Assembly (NCBI GenBank): GCA_013297725.1
Contig: JAAFIB010000007.1
Span: 1 to 34,526 of the forward strand
Direction of reading: 5' to 3'
Origin: Sphingomonadales bacterium
GTDB lineage: Bacteria > Pseudomonadota > Alphaproteobacteria > Sphingomonadales > Sphingomonadaceae
DNA: 34,526 bases
In this document: positions 1 through 8,313 of the stretch, in pieces
Position numbering within the stretch: position 1 is the stretch's first letter
How the letters are laid out: every line of letters begins with the position of its first letter
The notes under the pieces: model-generated
Database searches by the model: none
Told to the model about the DNA's origin: nothing
The model's input: the letters and a program-made list of their open reading frames with translations, nothing else
Translations under genes and position numbers: made by a program

Positions 1-2063
1 ATCGACAGGCGAACCTTGCCGCGTGGGTCGATTTCCAGAACCTTGACCTTTACGTCCATGCCTTCGCTGACAACATCGGTTGGTTTTTCAACGCGCTCAT
101 TCTTCATTTCGGAAACGTGGACGAGACCGTCTTTGCCACCCATGAAGTTTACGAATGCACCGAAATCAACGATGTTGACGACTTTACCGTCATAGACTTT
201 GCCGACTTCTGCTTCTTCGACGATGCCCGAAATCCATTTGCGGGCCGCTTCGATCTGGGCGATGTCGCTTGACGAAATCTTGATCAGACCTTCGTCGTCG
301 ATATCGACCTTTGCGCCAGTGGTGGCAACGATCTCGCGGATCACCTTGCCGCCGGTGCCGATGATGTCGCGGATTTTCGCTTTATCAATCTGCATGGTTT
401 CGATGCGCGGTGCAAAATCGGACAATTCGGTGCGGGCGGTATCAAGCGCCTTTGCCATTTCGCCAAGGATGTGCGCGCGGCCTTCTTTGGCTTGGTTCAA
501 TGCAGCTTCAAAGATTTCGCGGGTGATCCCGGCAATCTTGATGTCCATCTGCATCGTGGTGATGCCTTCGGATGTTCCCGCTACCTTGAAATCCATGTCG
601 CCAAGGTGATCTTCGTCGCCAAGGATGTCGGAAAGGATTGCGTAATCCTTGCCTTCAAGGATCAAGCCCATCGCGATGCCGGATACAGCGCGCGAAATTG
701 GCACGCCTGCGTCCATCATGGCAAGGCTGCCACCGCAAACCGACGCCATCGATGATGATCCGTTGGACTCGGTGATGTCGCTGGTCAAACGGATGGTGTA
801 CGGGAAATCGTCTTTCTTTGGCAGCACAGGGTGCAGCGCGCGCCAGGCGAGCTTACCATGGCCGACTTCGCGGCGACCGGGCGCACCAAAACGTCCAACT
901 TCACCAACGCTGTACGGCGGGAAGTTATAATGCAGCATGAAGTTTTCATAATGCAGGCCGTTCAGGCCGTCGATCATCTGCTCTGCGTCCTTAGTACCCA
1001 AGGTGCAGGTTGCGATCGTTTGCGTTTCGCCGCGTGTGAACAGGCAGCTGCCATGGGTGCGCGGCAGGAAGTGCGTTTCCGCCAAGATGGGGCGGATCTG
1101 CGTGGTGCTGCGTCCGTCGATGCGGGTGCCGTCTTTTAGGATGGCGCCGCGGACGATTTCAGCTTCCAGCTTCTTCATCAGCTTATTGGCGGCCATCTGA
1201 TCCTGAGGCGTTGCATCGGCAAAGGCTTCTTTCGCTTTGCCGCGCGCTTCGTTCAGGGCGTTGCTGCGCTCTGACTTATCGGTCAGCTTGTAAGCCGCAG
1301 CGATATCCTTGCCGATCAGCTTTTTCAGCTTGTCTTTTGCGGCGGACAGGTCAGCTTGTTCAGCCATGACCCATGGGTCTTTTGCGGCTTGTTCGGCAAG
1401 CTTTACGACGGCTTTGACAACTTCTTTACACGCATCATGCGCGAACAGAACGGCGCCGAGCATGATTTCTTCCGAAAGCTCGTTCGCTTCGGATTCGACC
1501 ATCATCACGGCGTCATAAGTTGCAGCAACGACCAGATCGAGATCGCCTTCGGCAACCTGTTCGTCGGTCGGGTTCAGGATGTATTCGCCATCAACATAAC
1601 CAACGCGGGCCGCGCCAATTGGGCCCATAAACGGAACACCCGAAATCGTCATCGCCGCAGACGCTGCTACCAATGCCAAAATGTCAGGCTCATTCTCGCC
1701 GTCATACGACATAACATGCGCGATACAGTTGATTTCGTTATAGAAACCTTCTGGAAACAACGGCCGCATCGGACGATCAATCAGGCGAGAAACCAGTGTT
1801 TCCTTTTCGGTCGCGCCACGTTCCCGCTTAAAAAAGCCACCGGGAATACGGCCGGCTGCGGAGTATTTTTCCTGGTAGTTGACGGTGAGCGGGAAGAAAT
1901 CTTGCCCCTCTTTCACCTTCTTTGCAGCAGTAACTGCGCAAAGAACAACAGTTTCGCCAAGGGTCGCCATAACAGCGCCATCGGCTTGACGGGCAACTTT
2001 GCCCGTTTCGAGTGTCAGGGTTTGTCCGCCCCACTCGATTGATACAGTTTTCACATCAAACAT
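1..2063 (-). CDS. pnp: Polyribonucleotide nucleotidyltransferase (PNPase), 3' end cut by window
   Basis: PNPase degrades RNA 3' to 5' by phosphorolysis. The reading frame is open from ATG at 2063 to the window edge, giving about 687 residues of a protein usually 700-780 long. The N-terminus ([16 protein letters not shown]) begins the first RNase PH domain. The second RNase PH domain follows the helical linker. A KH domain with IIGTGGK lies near residue 564, and an S1 domain starting near residue 619 ([16 protein letters not shown]) is interrupted by the window edge. A Shine-Dalgarno-like AAGGAAAA precedes the ATG. It lies downstream of rpsO, as in many proteobacteria, but is separated from it by a terminator, so it probably has its own promoter in the 165-base leader. 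Identity is certain; only the C-terminal tail is missing. Confidence 0.97.
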   Translation of the reverse strand, partial: MFDVKTVSIEWGGQTLTLETGKVARQADGAVMATLGETVVLCAVTAAKKVKEGQDFFPLTVNYQEKYSAAGRIPGGFFKRERGATEKETLVSRLIDRPMRPLFPEGFYNEINCIAHVMSYDGENEPDILALVAASAAMTISGVPFMGPIGAARVGYVDGEYILNPTDEQVAEGDLDLVVAATYDAVMMVESEANELSEEIMLGAVLFAHDACKEVVKAVVKLAEQAAKDPWVMAEQADLSAAKDKLKKLIGKDIAAAYKLTDKSERSNALNEARGKAKEAFADATPQDQMAANKLMKKLEAEIVRGAILKDGTRIDGRSTTQIRPILAETHFLPRTHGSCLFTRGETQTIATCTLGTKDAEQMIDGLNGLHYENFMLHYNFPPYSVGEVGRFGAPGRREVGHGKLAWRALHPVLPKKDDFPYTIRLTSDITESNGSSSMASVCGGSLAMMDAGVPISRAVSGIAMGLILEGKDYAILSDILGDEDHLGDMDFKVAGTSEGITTMQMDIKIAGITREIFEAALNQAKEGRAHILGEMAKALDTARTELSDFAPRIETMQIDKAKIRDIIGTGGKVIREIVATTGAKVDIDDEGLIKISSSDIAQIEAARKWISGIVEEAEVGKVYDGKVVNIVDFGAFVNFMGGKDGLVHVSEMKNERVEKPTDVVSEGMDVKVKVLEIDPRGKVRLS

Positions 2064-2101
2064 AGATTTTCCTTGAGATGCCTTTGCGCCAAATTGCGTA
2101 A

Positions 2102-2161
2102 AGGGGCCTCTTCATTTTCCGGGGTGTCCGTCCCGGACCGGGTGGAGCACTTTTGGCCCCT
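2102..2161 (-). promoter_or_regulatory. Dyad structure in the pnp leader, possible RNase III target
   Basis: The untranslated leader of pnp contains a perfect 7-bp inverted repeat (AGGGGCC at 2102-2108, GGCCCCT at 2155-2161). It encloses a 5-bp GTCCG/CGGAC hairpin at 2126-2138. In E. coli the pnp leader folds into a stem that RNase III cleaves and through which PNPase represses itself. A similar role here is inferred from position and pairing only. The 7-bp stem spans a 46-base interior, so it could be coincidental. Confidence 0.35.
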
Positions 2162-2228
2162 GTGGCTTACTCACCTCATTGCGAGCAGGCCCCATTTCTT
2201 TGGTCACATTGCATTGCAACATTCCCAA

Positions 2229-2257
2229 AAGCAAAAAGCGGCCCGGTCAGGGGCCGC
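2229..2257 (-). terminator. Rho-independent terminator after rpsO
   Basis: Read on the minus strand, GCGGCCC (2257-2251) pairs perfectly with GGGCCGC (2244-2238) around a 6-base loop. A run of five T and further T-rich sequence follows (complement of 2229-2237). It lies 10 bases past the rpsO stop codon and separates rpsO from pnp, implying an independent pnp promoter or partial read-through. Confidence 0.85.
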
Positions 2258-2267
2258 CTTCGCAAAA

Positions 2268-2537
2268 TTACTTACGCAAGCCAAGCTTGCCGATGAGTGC
2301 GTTGTACCGATCAACGTCTTTTTTCTTCAGATAATCCAGCAACGAACGACGTTTGTTGACCATTTGCAACAGGCCGCGACGGCTGTGGTTATCTTTGTGG
2401 TGGCCTTTGAAATGCTCGGTAAGGGTTTTGATGCGGTCCGTCAAAATTGCGACCTGCACCTCGGGCGAGCCCGTATCATTTTTGCCCTGGGCATTATCTT
2501 TAATAACTTCGGCTTTACGTTCAGCAGTAATAGACAT
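2268..2537 (-). CDS. rpsO: 30S ribosomal protein S15
   Basis: This 89-residue protein has the family's exact usual length and the S15 signature ([14 protein letters not shown], then [16 protein letters not shown] and [12 protein letters not shown]). S15 binds the central domain of 16S rRNA early in small-subunit assembly. The ATG is preceded by GAAGGAAA. The gene starts 23 bases after the truB stop, so it is probably cotranscribed with the upstream operon, and an intrinsic terminator follows it. In E. coli S15 represses its own translation through its leader; no comparable pseudoknot could be discerned here. Confidence 0.98.
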   Translation of the reverse strand: MSITAERKAEVIKDNAQGKNDTGSPEVQVAILTDRIKTLTEHFKGHHKDNHSRRGLLQMVNKRRSLLDYLKKKDVDRYNALIGKLGLRK

Positions 2538-2560
2538 TTTTTTCCTTCGAACATCATATG

Positions 2561-3529
2561 TTACACATTAAAGCCACGAACGGTTTTCAACAAACCATCG
2601 ACTAGCTCTACCAGTGCGACGGGCCGCATTTCTGCATCCCGCGCCCAATATTGCCCGTCGTTCGAGGCTATCCCGGTCAAGACGCGCCCTTCACGGATCG
2701 CCCTTGCCTGTTCCGGGGAGAGATTAAGAGCCGGGATGTCGACCAGCCCTACCTCCAGCGGCAAGATAATGTCTTCTTGGGGCGCGCCTTGGCCGAATGC
2801 GTTCAGTTTGTCCAGCGAAATCGCCTGATCAACGCTGAATGGACCAGCGCGCGTACGGCGAAGCATAGAGACATGGCCGACTGTGCCCAAGGCATGTGCA
2901 ATGTCGCGTGCAAGTGAGCGGATGTAGGTTCCTTTGGAGACATTAGCGGTTATGGTCACTGATGCCACAGCTTCGTCATGCTGAACTTGTTTCAGGGTCC
3001 ATTTCGCCTCTCTACTCTCCGGCCCGTGTGGCACGATGGATGCTGAAACAAGTTCAGCATGACGGACGCAGAGGTTGCGGACAGTAACCAGTCGCGATTT
3101 CATCTCTACCGCTTCACCTGCACGAGCAAGATCATAAGCGCGTTTGCCGTCGATCTTAATTGCTGAATAAGCAGGCGGGATTTGTTCGATTGGTCCTGTG
3201 AAGCGCGGCAACACAGCTTCTATCTCTGCCAATGTCGGCCGATGGTCAGAGGTCGCAACAACCTTCCCTTCCGCATCCAAGCCATCTGTCTCGGTTCCAA
3301 ACATGATCGTGAAATCATATTCTTTGGACGCATCCAGCATCCGCCCGCACAGCTTGGTTGCTTCTCCAATCGCAATGGGTAGCACACCCGTCGCTAGAGG
3401 ATCCAGCGTGCCGCCATGGCCCACCTTCACCTTGCCATAGCCTGCTTCACGCAGATTGCGTTTTACTGCCGCAACAGCCTGTGTCGAGCCGAGGCCCAAG
3501 GGTTTATCAAGAATGATCCAGCCATGCAT
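2561..3529 (-). CDS. truB: tRNA pseudouridine(55) synthase TruB with an in-frame palindromic repeat insertion
   Basis: TruB converts U55 of tRNAs to pseudouridine in the T-loop. The 322-residue protein carries the catalytic motif [12 protein letters not shown] with nucleophile Asp43, the [16 protein letters not shown] motif, and the conserved [13 protein letters not shown] motif around residues 196-208. Residues 156-186 (nucleotides 2972-3064) are extra relative to the family. They begin RHAELVSAS and end LKQVQHDE, and are encoded by two inverted copies of the repeat that also stands between genes at 25381 and 31181. Without them the length is about 291, normal for bacterial TruB. The insertion lies in the connection before the SKGTYIR strand and keeps the frame open, so the enzyme is probably functional. 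It sits in the nusA-infB-rbfA operon just upstream of rpsO. Confidence 0.96.
   Translation of the reverse strand: MHGWIILDKPLGLGSTQAVAAVKRNLREAGYGKVKVGHGGTLDPLATGVLPIAIGEATKLCGRMLDASKEYDFTIMFGTETDGLDAEGKVVATSDHRPTLAEIEAVLPRFTGPIEQIPPAYSAIKIDGKRAYDLARAGEAVEMKSRLVTVRNLCVRHAELVSASIVPHGPESREAKWTLKQVQHDEAVASVTITANVSKGTYIRSLARDIAHALGTVGHVSMLRRTRAGPFSVDQAISLDKLNAFGQGAPQEDIILPLEVGLVDIPALNLSPEQARAIREGRVLTGIASNDGQYWARDAEMRPVALVELVDGLLKTVRGFNV
2972..3064. repeat. Coding palindromic repeat inserted within truB
   Basis: The left arm (2974-2995) and right arm (3043-3064) are exact reverse complements over 22 bases. The pairing continues imperfectly inward around a roughly 35-base middle. Twenty-five bases of the right arm, reverse complemented, are identical to the left arm of the intergenic repeat at 25381-25408. 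The right arm is itself a hairpin (ATGCTGAA / TTCAGCAT, 5-base loop). Within truB the element is read as 31 codons without a stop, adding residues 156-186. It resembles in behaviour the Rickettsia palindromic elements that insert into protein genes, but the sequence family is different. Confidence 0.9.
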
Positions 3530-3560
3530 GTCCGCGCCTTGGGGACGGTCGCACAGATTG

Positions 3561-3983
3561 TCAATTTGCGGTGGCTTTGGCCTTTAACGCTGCTTCTTTA
3601 GCCAGGCGTTTACGTTCTTTGCGCGGAAGTGGTTTTTCGGAGGTCACAAAGGATGAAAAGGCACACCTGTCGCCATCGACAATTATCCGGCTGAACTTGT
3701 CAAAGCGCGACGATCCGCCTGCATCAAACCCGATAGCGGTGGCGAAATTCAAACCCTGACAGCTGCCAAGGATTTCGCCGTAATACCAGCGGCGCTGCTG
3801 ATCTTCGATCCAGATGCCGTCATTGCCATCAGCTTCAAAATTGCGGATTGCGCCGTAATTGGGAAAAACGATGGATGCATCAACACCGAGTTCTGGCCAA
3901 GCATGATCCGCGCGTTTGGCACTGGCCGAGGTTGCAGCTAGGCTGAGTGCGATAATAAAAAGAGGCGCCTTGAATTTCGTCAT
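3561..3983 (-). CDS. Secreted DUF6491 family protein
   Basis: The protein has 140 residues. The ATG at 3983 was chosen because AGGAGA lies 7 bases upstream and a clean signal peptide follows (residues 1-22, MTKFKAPLF...SASA, cleavage after Ala22). Longer starts would run into tdk. The mature part has the pattern FPNYGAIRNFEADGNDGIWIEDQ, RRWYYGEILGSCQGL and IIVDGDRCAFSSFVTSEKPLPRKERKRLAKE, which I associate with the uncharacterised DUF6491 family common in Sphingomonadales and Xanthomonadales. Two cysteines (in GSCQGL and GDRCAF) could form a disulfide in the periplasm. Its function is unknown. It lies between tdk (19-base gap) and truB (31-base gap), so it is likely cotranscribed with them. 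Family assignment is from memory of the motif pattern. Confidence 0.8.
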   Translation of the reverse strand: MTKFKAPLFIIALSLAATSASAKRADHAWPELGVDASIVFPNYGAIRNFEADGNDGIWIEDQQRRWYYGEILGSCQGLNFATAIGFDAGGSSRFDKFSRIIVDGDRCAFSSFVTSEKPLPRKERKRLAKEAALKAKATAN

Positions 3984-4002
3984 CGCATTTCTCCTAGGAT
4001 AT

Positions 4003-4623
4003 CTATGTTGCCGCATCCAAACTGAACGCCGCATGACCCAATTCCGAAGCTTTGCGTGCCTCCATAAAGTGTTTGCGGCACATCGCGACATAACGGTCAT
4101 TTCCGCCAATCTCGGTCTGCGCGCCATCAATCACCGCTCTGCCCGCTTCATCAACGCGCAAATTCATTGTCGATTTACGACCGCAATGACACACCGCTTT
4201 TAGCTCAACAAGATTGTCCGCTAGCCCCAATAAGGCCGCAGAACCCGGGAACAGCTCCGCTGCAAAGTCGGTACGCAAGCCATAACATAACACCGGAATT
4301 CCCACCTCATCGCTGATACGCGCCAATTGCAGCACTTGTTCCTGCGATAGAAATTGCGCCTCATCGATCAGCACACAGGCAAGATGACGAGCAGTGTGCT
4401 CTGCACTAATCGCTGTCCAAAGATCAGTTTCAGGATCAAACTTGGCGGCATCCGCCTTTAGCCCGATCCGCGATGTCACATAACCTCGCCCATAGCGATC
4501 ATCGAGCGCCGCGGTCCACAGCATCGTCTCCATACCGCGTTCACGATAGTTGAAATCGGCCTGCAGCAACGTGGTCGATTTACCGGCATTCATCGAGCTG
4601 TAATAGAAATAGAGCTTTGCCAT
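4003..4623 (-). CDS. tdk: Thymidine kinase, TK1 type
   Basis: Tdk phosphorylates thymidine to dTMP in the pyrimidine salvage pathway. The 206-residue protein has the P-loop SSMNAGKST (residues 9-17), the Walker B/catalytic segment LIDEAQF (Asp87, Glu88), and the zinc-binding lasso region with [13 protein letters not shown] and a late CRKHF, all typical of the TK1 family. The start ATG directly abuts the rbfA stop (TAAATG), indicating translational coupling. Its place inside a transcription/translation operon links a DNA-precursor salvage enzyme to growth-rate-controlled genes. The neighbouring DUF6491 gene follows after 19 bases. Confidence 0.97.
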   Translation of the reverse strand: MAKLYFYYSSMNAGKSTTLLQADFNYRERGMETMLWTAALDDRYGRGYVTSRIGLKADAAKFDPETDLWTAISAEHTARHLACVLIDEAQFLSQEQVLQLARISDEVGIPVLCYGLRTDFAAELFPGSAALLGLADNLVELKAVCHCGRKSTMNLRVDEAGRAVIDGAQTEIGGNDRYVAMCRKHFMEARKASELGHAAFSLDAAT

Positions 4624-5022
4624 TTAGCCCTCGTCAGTCAGGTCCTGTTTGACATTTGGTTGCGCAAGCAGCTTTTCGATATGGCTCGCCTCGTCAAAGC
4701 TATCATCCGCAAGGAATTTCAGCTTTGCCGCGTATTTCATCTGCACACGGCTGGCGACTTCTTTTTGGAAAAATGCGGTGTTGGTGCGCAGGGCTTTCAG
4801 CACAGCCTTTTCATTGGCACCCAGCAAAGGCTTGATGAACACCGTCGCGTGGCGCAGATCGGGGGACATACGCACTTCGGTTATGCTGACGCAATGGCTG
4901 GTCAGCACTTCGTCATGCACATTTCCGCGCGCCAGCAATTCAGACAAAATATGCCGAAACTGTTCGCCAACGCGCAGCAAACGGACCGATCGGCCTTCAG
5001 GAATATCCGTTTGATGTGCCAT
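4624..5022 (-). CDS. rbfA: 30S ribosome-binding factor A
   Basis: RbfA assists late maturation of the 30S subunit and processing of 16S rRNA 5' ends. The 132-residue length and the KH-like fold pattern fit the family ([13 protein letters not shown] near the N-terminus, then [21 protein letters not shown] and [31 protein letters not shown]). It follows infB after a 35-base gap, the canonical order. The stop codon abuts the tdk start. Confidence 0.97.
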   Translation of the reverse strand: MAHQTDIPEGRSVRLLRVGEQFRHILSELLARGNVHDEVLTSHCVSITEVRMSPDLRHATVFIKPLLGANEKAVLKALRTNTAFFQKEVASRVQMKYAAKLKFLADDSFDEASHIEKLLAQPNVKQDLTDEG

Positions 5023-5057
5023 GCTGTGTCCCCGGTATTAGAGGAAAACGAACGCTA

Positions 5058-7595
5058 TTACAGCGTCCGTTCACGCTCCTCGACCTCAAAGATTTCAAGC
5101 GTATCGCCAGTTTTGATGTCGTTGGTATCTTGCAGCACAGTGCCGCATTCAAGCCCCGCACGGACTTCATCGACATCGTCCTTAAATCTACGCAGCGATG
5201 CGATAACGGTTTTCGATACGATAACATCGTCGCGGGTAAGGCGCGCATGCAGGCCTTTTTTGATAACACCCTCGACAACCAGCAAACCTGCCGCTTTGTC
5301 GCGCTTGCCAGATTTGAAGACGTCCTTGACTTCGGCGCGGCCGACAACCGTTTCGATGATTTCTGGACCCAGTTCGCCCGCCATTTCTTTGGCGATGTCA
5401 GCGGTCAAGTGATAGATCACATCAAAGTATTTCAGCCGCACCTTGTCACGTTTGGCAAGGGCTGCAGCTTTCGTATTTGGACGGACGTTGAAACCAATCA
5501 ATGGTGCGTTCGACCCGGCAGCAAGCAGCATATCGGATTCCGTAATCCCGCCGACACCGGCAAGCAAAATGCGGACTTTAATCTCGTCAGTCGACAGGTT
5601 GTTAAGCGCGGTCGAAATTGCCTCGACCGAACCCTGAACGTCACCTTTAACAACAACAGGATATTCCATTGCGCGGCTGACAGACAGATGCGCGAACATG
5701 TTCTCGACAGACGGCGAAGCCTGCGTTGTACGTTTGCGTGTCGATTGCTCACGGCGATACAGTGCAACTTCACGCGCGCGGCTTTCATTTTCAACCACGG
5801 TCAAAACATCGCCTGCCGATGGCACGCCGCTAAGGCCAAGCACTTCTACGGGCGTGGCCGGGCCAGCCTCGGAAACTTGCTTACCCTTATCGTCGATCAG
5901 CGCACGAACTTTGCCCGATTCCCCGCCGACAACAAAGATATCGCCGCGCTTCAACGTGCCGCGCTTGACAAGAACGGTCGCAACAGCGCCGCGCCCCTTG
6001 TCCAATTGCGCCTCAACAACAATTGCCTCAGCGGCACGATCCGGATTGGCGCGCAGTTCCATCAGCTCAGCCTGCAGCGCAAGCTTTTCAAGCAGAGTAT
6101 CAAGGCCAGTCTTTTTCAGTGCGGAAACCTCAACATCCTGAACGTCACCGCCCATTTTCTCAACGATCACTTCATGTTCAAGCAAGCGTTCACGAACCTT
6201 TTGCGGGTTCGCGCCTTCCTTATCCATTTTATTGATCGCGATAATCATCGGAACGCCAGCAGCTTTTGAATGCTTAATCGCTTCAATGGTTTGCGGCATC
6301 AGGCCATCGTCGGCTGCAACCACTAGGATCACAATATCTGTTACCGATGCACCGCGTTGGCGCATTTGCGTAAACGCTTCATGGCCTGGTGTATCAAGGA
6401 ACGTGATCAGCGATCCGTCCTTTGCCTTTACCTGATACGCACCGATATGCTGGGTAATACCGCCCGCTTCGCCAGAAACCACATTGGCACCGCGCAAAGC
6501 ATCGAGCAGCGAAGTCTTACCGTGATCGACATGGCCCATAACGGTGACAACAGGTGCACGGGATTTTAGTGTTTCCGGCGCATCGACGTCTTCTTCATGT
6601 GTAATATCGACATCGGAGTCAGACACGCGGTTGATGTTGTGGCCAAATTCAGTGACCAACAATTCAGCTGTATCCTGATCGATCGTTTCGGTCAGTGTGA
6701 CTGGCATGCCCATTTTGAACAGTGTCTTGACCAGATCGCTGCCTTTTTCGGCCATACGGATCGCGAGTTCTTGAACGGTGATCGCCTCTGGTACAGAAAC
6801 ATCGCGCGCTTGTTTAGGCTGAGCATTCCGCTGAGCGCCACCAAAATGCAGGCGTTTTTCTTTTTCGCGGGCACGCTTTAGCGCAGCAAGCGAACGCGCA
6901 CGCGCACCATCGTCACCCTCAAGCGCTCGGGTAACTGTCAACTTGCCCGATTGGCGGCGATTGTCGCCTGGTCGTTCGCGGCTGGCTTTATTTGGAGCCT
7001 TTTTGGCTTCCTCACGCTCACGCTCAGATGGAGCGGGTGAAGCCGCAGGGCGTTTTGGCGCCTCGACAGGTGTAAACCGGCGGGCGGGTGGTGGCGCAGC
7101 TGTGCTAGTGTCGGTATCTTCAACCGGCGCTTCGGTTTCTGCTATTTCTACCTTTGGAGCAGGCGCAGGTGTAGGCGCGGATTCCGCTTTACGGTTGTCC
7201 TCAGCGCGGCGACGCTCGTCTTCGGCGGCACGGGCGCGTTCCTCTTGCTCGCGCCGGTTAGCTTCCTCGCCTTGGCGCAACCGATCTTCAGCTGCTTCGA
7301 GTTGAAGACGCGCGACGCGTTCTTGCGGTGTTTCACCGTTTGGCGCAGCTTTGCGCGCAGGCGCAGCGGCCACAGGTGGTGGCGGGGGCGGAGGGGGCGG
7401 TGGGGGCGCCACAACAACCTCAGGCTCGGGCGCATAGCCGGGCTTGCCCACGAGCTTCTTGCGCTTCACCTCGACCACAACCTTATTGGTGCGGCCATGG
7501 CTAAAGGTCTGCTTTACCTCACCCGATCCCACTGAAAGCTTAAGCCCCAAAGGCTTTCGGCCCAGTGTCGGTTTATTTTCGTTCTCATCACTCAT
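5058..7595 (-). CDS. infB: Translation initiation factor IF-2
   Basis: IF-2 is the GTPase that delivers initiator fMet-tRNA and promotes subunit joining. The 845-residue protein begins with the alphaproteobacterial IF-2-associated segment (residues 1-50). A low-complexity region rich in Pro, Ala, Glu and Arg follows, to about residue 255, and contains eleven consecutive prolines at 64-74. An IF2_N domain comes next (about 268-320). The G domain has G1 GHVDHGKT (354-361), G3 DTPGH (401-405) and G4 NKMD (455-458), followed by domains II, III and the C-terminal fMet-tRNA-binding domain ending [12 protein letters not shown]. It starts 16 bases after the ylxR stop. The charged N-terminal region contains long Arg/Glu runs and is presumably disordered. 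Confidence 0.98.
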   Translation of the reverse strand: MSDENENKPTLGRKPLGLKLSVGSGEVKQTFSHGRTNKVVVEVKRKKLVGKPGYAPEPEVVVAPPPPPPPPPPPVAAAPARKAAPNGETPQERVARLQLEAAEDRLRQGEEANRREQEERARAAEDERRRAEDNRKAESAPTPAPAPKVEIAETEAPVEDTDTSTAAPPPARRFTPVEAPKRPAASPAPSEREREEAKKAPNKASRERPGDNRRQSGKLTVTRALEGDDGARARSLAALKRAREKEKRLHFGGAQRNAQPKQARDVSVPEAITVQELAIRMAEKGSDLVKTLFKMGMPVTLTETIDQDTAELLVTEFGHNINRVSDSDVDITHEEDVDAPETLKSRAPVVTVMGHVDHGKTSLLDALRGANVVSGEAGGITQHIGAYQVKAKDGSLITFLDTPGHEAFTQMRQRGASVTDIVILVVAADDGLMPQTIEAIKHSKAAGVPMIIAINKMDKEGANPQKVRERLLEHEVIVEKMGGDVQDVEVSALKKTGLDTLLEKLALQAELMELRANPDRAAEAIVVEAQLDKGRGAVATVLVKRGTLKRGDIFVVGGESGKVRALIDDKGKQVSEAGPATPVEVLGLSGVPSAGDVLTVVENESRAREVALYRREQSTRKRTTQASPSVENMFAHLSVSRAMEYPVVVKGDVQGSVEAISTALNNLSTDEIKVRILLAGVGGITESDMLLAAGSNAPLIGFNVRPNTKAAALAKRDKVRLKYFDVIYHLTADIAKEMAGELGPEIIETVVGRAEVKDVFKSGKRDKAAGLLVVEGVIKKGLHARLTRDDVIVSKTVIASLRRFKDDVDEVRAGLECGTVLQDTNDIKTGDTLEIFEVEERERTL

Positions 7596-7611
7596 CGGTC
7601 AGACCTTGCCC

Positions 7612-8313
7612 TTAACTATCCGTATTGCCAGATGCAGTTTCTGCACGGACATCCGCCAAAGCGTCGCCGGAGCCATTACTGCATCCTATAAAATAAAGCC
7701 AACGGTCCAGGTGATGCTTCACCCGTTCCGCAGCACGTTCGTCGATTATGGCGACATGCACAGCGTTTCCGCGCCCCAATGCGGCGGAAAGCGCATCGCG
7801 GTCAACCGGAAGTTTGATCCCGGCCTTGCCGCTGCCTTCTTCGTCAGAGCCCACGCGCCAACTTTGATCGCGCTTCCCTGCCCCATCATTGCTCGCATCC
7901 GCTGCATGCAACAACATTGCAACCGCGCCAGACCTTGCCGCCTGATCGACTTTCTCAGCACCTGATATAAGGTTTGATGCGCGCGCTTCCAACCCCAGCC
8001 GGTCCAGCGTTGCCTTTTCCAAATTGATACGGATGCGCTCAACAATGTCTGCTGGCACGAAAACGGTTTCGGCTTTAAACGCACGTTGTAATGTGCCCGC
8101 AAGCTTGCCTTTGGCGCGCGCTATTTCCAGTTCATCCGCAGTCACGCCAATCCACGCCCCACGACCGGGGGCTTTGCCGAGGATATCGGGCGCGACACTA
8201 TCGTCCGGGCCGAGCGCAAGACGGATTAGCAGGCGTTGCTCCGCCCGCTCACCGCTCAATATGCACTTCCTTACAGGTGCTTGTGGCGTCTCATTGGGAG
8301 GCATCCGCTTCAA
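7612..8313 (-). CDS. ylxR: YlxR-like RNA-binding protein (DUF448), probable TTG start
   Basis: The N-terminal half has the YlxR/DUF448 pattern: APVRKCILSGER, then LIRLALGPDDSVAPDILGKAPGRGAWIG. This is an RNA-binding fold found between nusA and infB in most bacteria. The C-terminal extension of about 130 residues resembles the L7Ae-like part seen in alphaproteobacterial versions. I place the start at TTG 8313 because a perfect AAGGAGG (8326-8320) lies six bases upstream. The next in-frame ATG at 8304 would have a spacing of 15 bases. The protein is then 233 residues and overlaps the nusA end by 23 bases. Its role is presumed in transcription or ribosome regulation and is not firmly established. 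Confidence 0.9.
   Translation of the reverse strand: MKRMPPNETPQAPVRKCILSGERAEQRLLIRLALGPDDSVAPDILGKAPGRGAWIGVTADELEIARAKGKLAGTLQRAFKAETVFVPADIVERIRINLEKATLDRLGLEARASNLISGAEKVDQAARSGAVAMLLHAADASNDGAGKRDQSWRVGSDEEGSGKAGIKLPVDRDALSAALGRGNAVHVAIIDERAAERVKHHLDRWLYFIGCSNGSGDALADVRAETASGNTDS

Noticed and set aside
2972-3064. The extra truB segment as a frameshift or a broken gene
   Set aside because: The frame is continuous, with all conserved motifs on both sides in the same frame, and the extra DNA is fully explained by the repeat family, so an intact gene with an insertion is the simpler reading.
5016-6269. Long open frame of 417 codons on the plus strand opposite infB
   Set aside because: It is antisense to the conserved IF-2 G domain and C-terminal half, and its sequence has no recognisable fold or start site. 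It is a shadow of infB codon bias.
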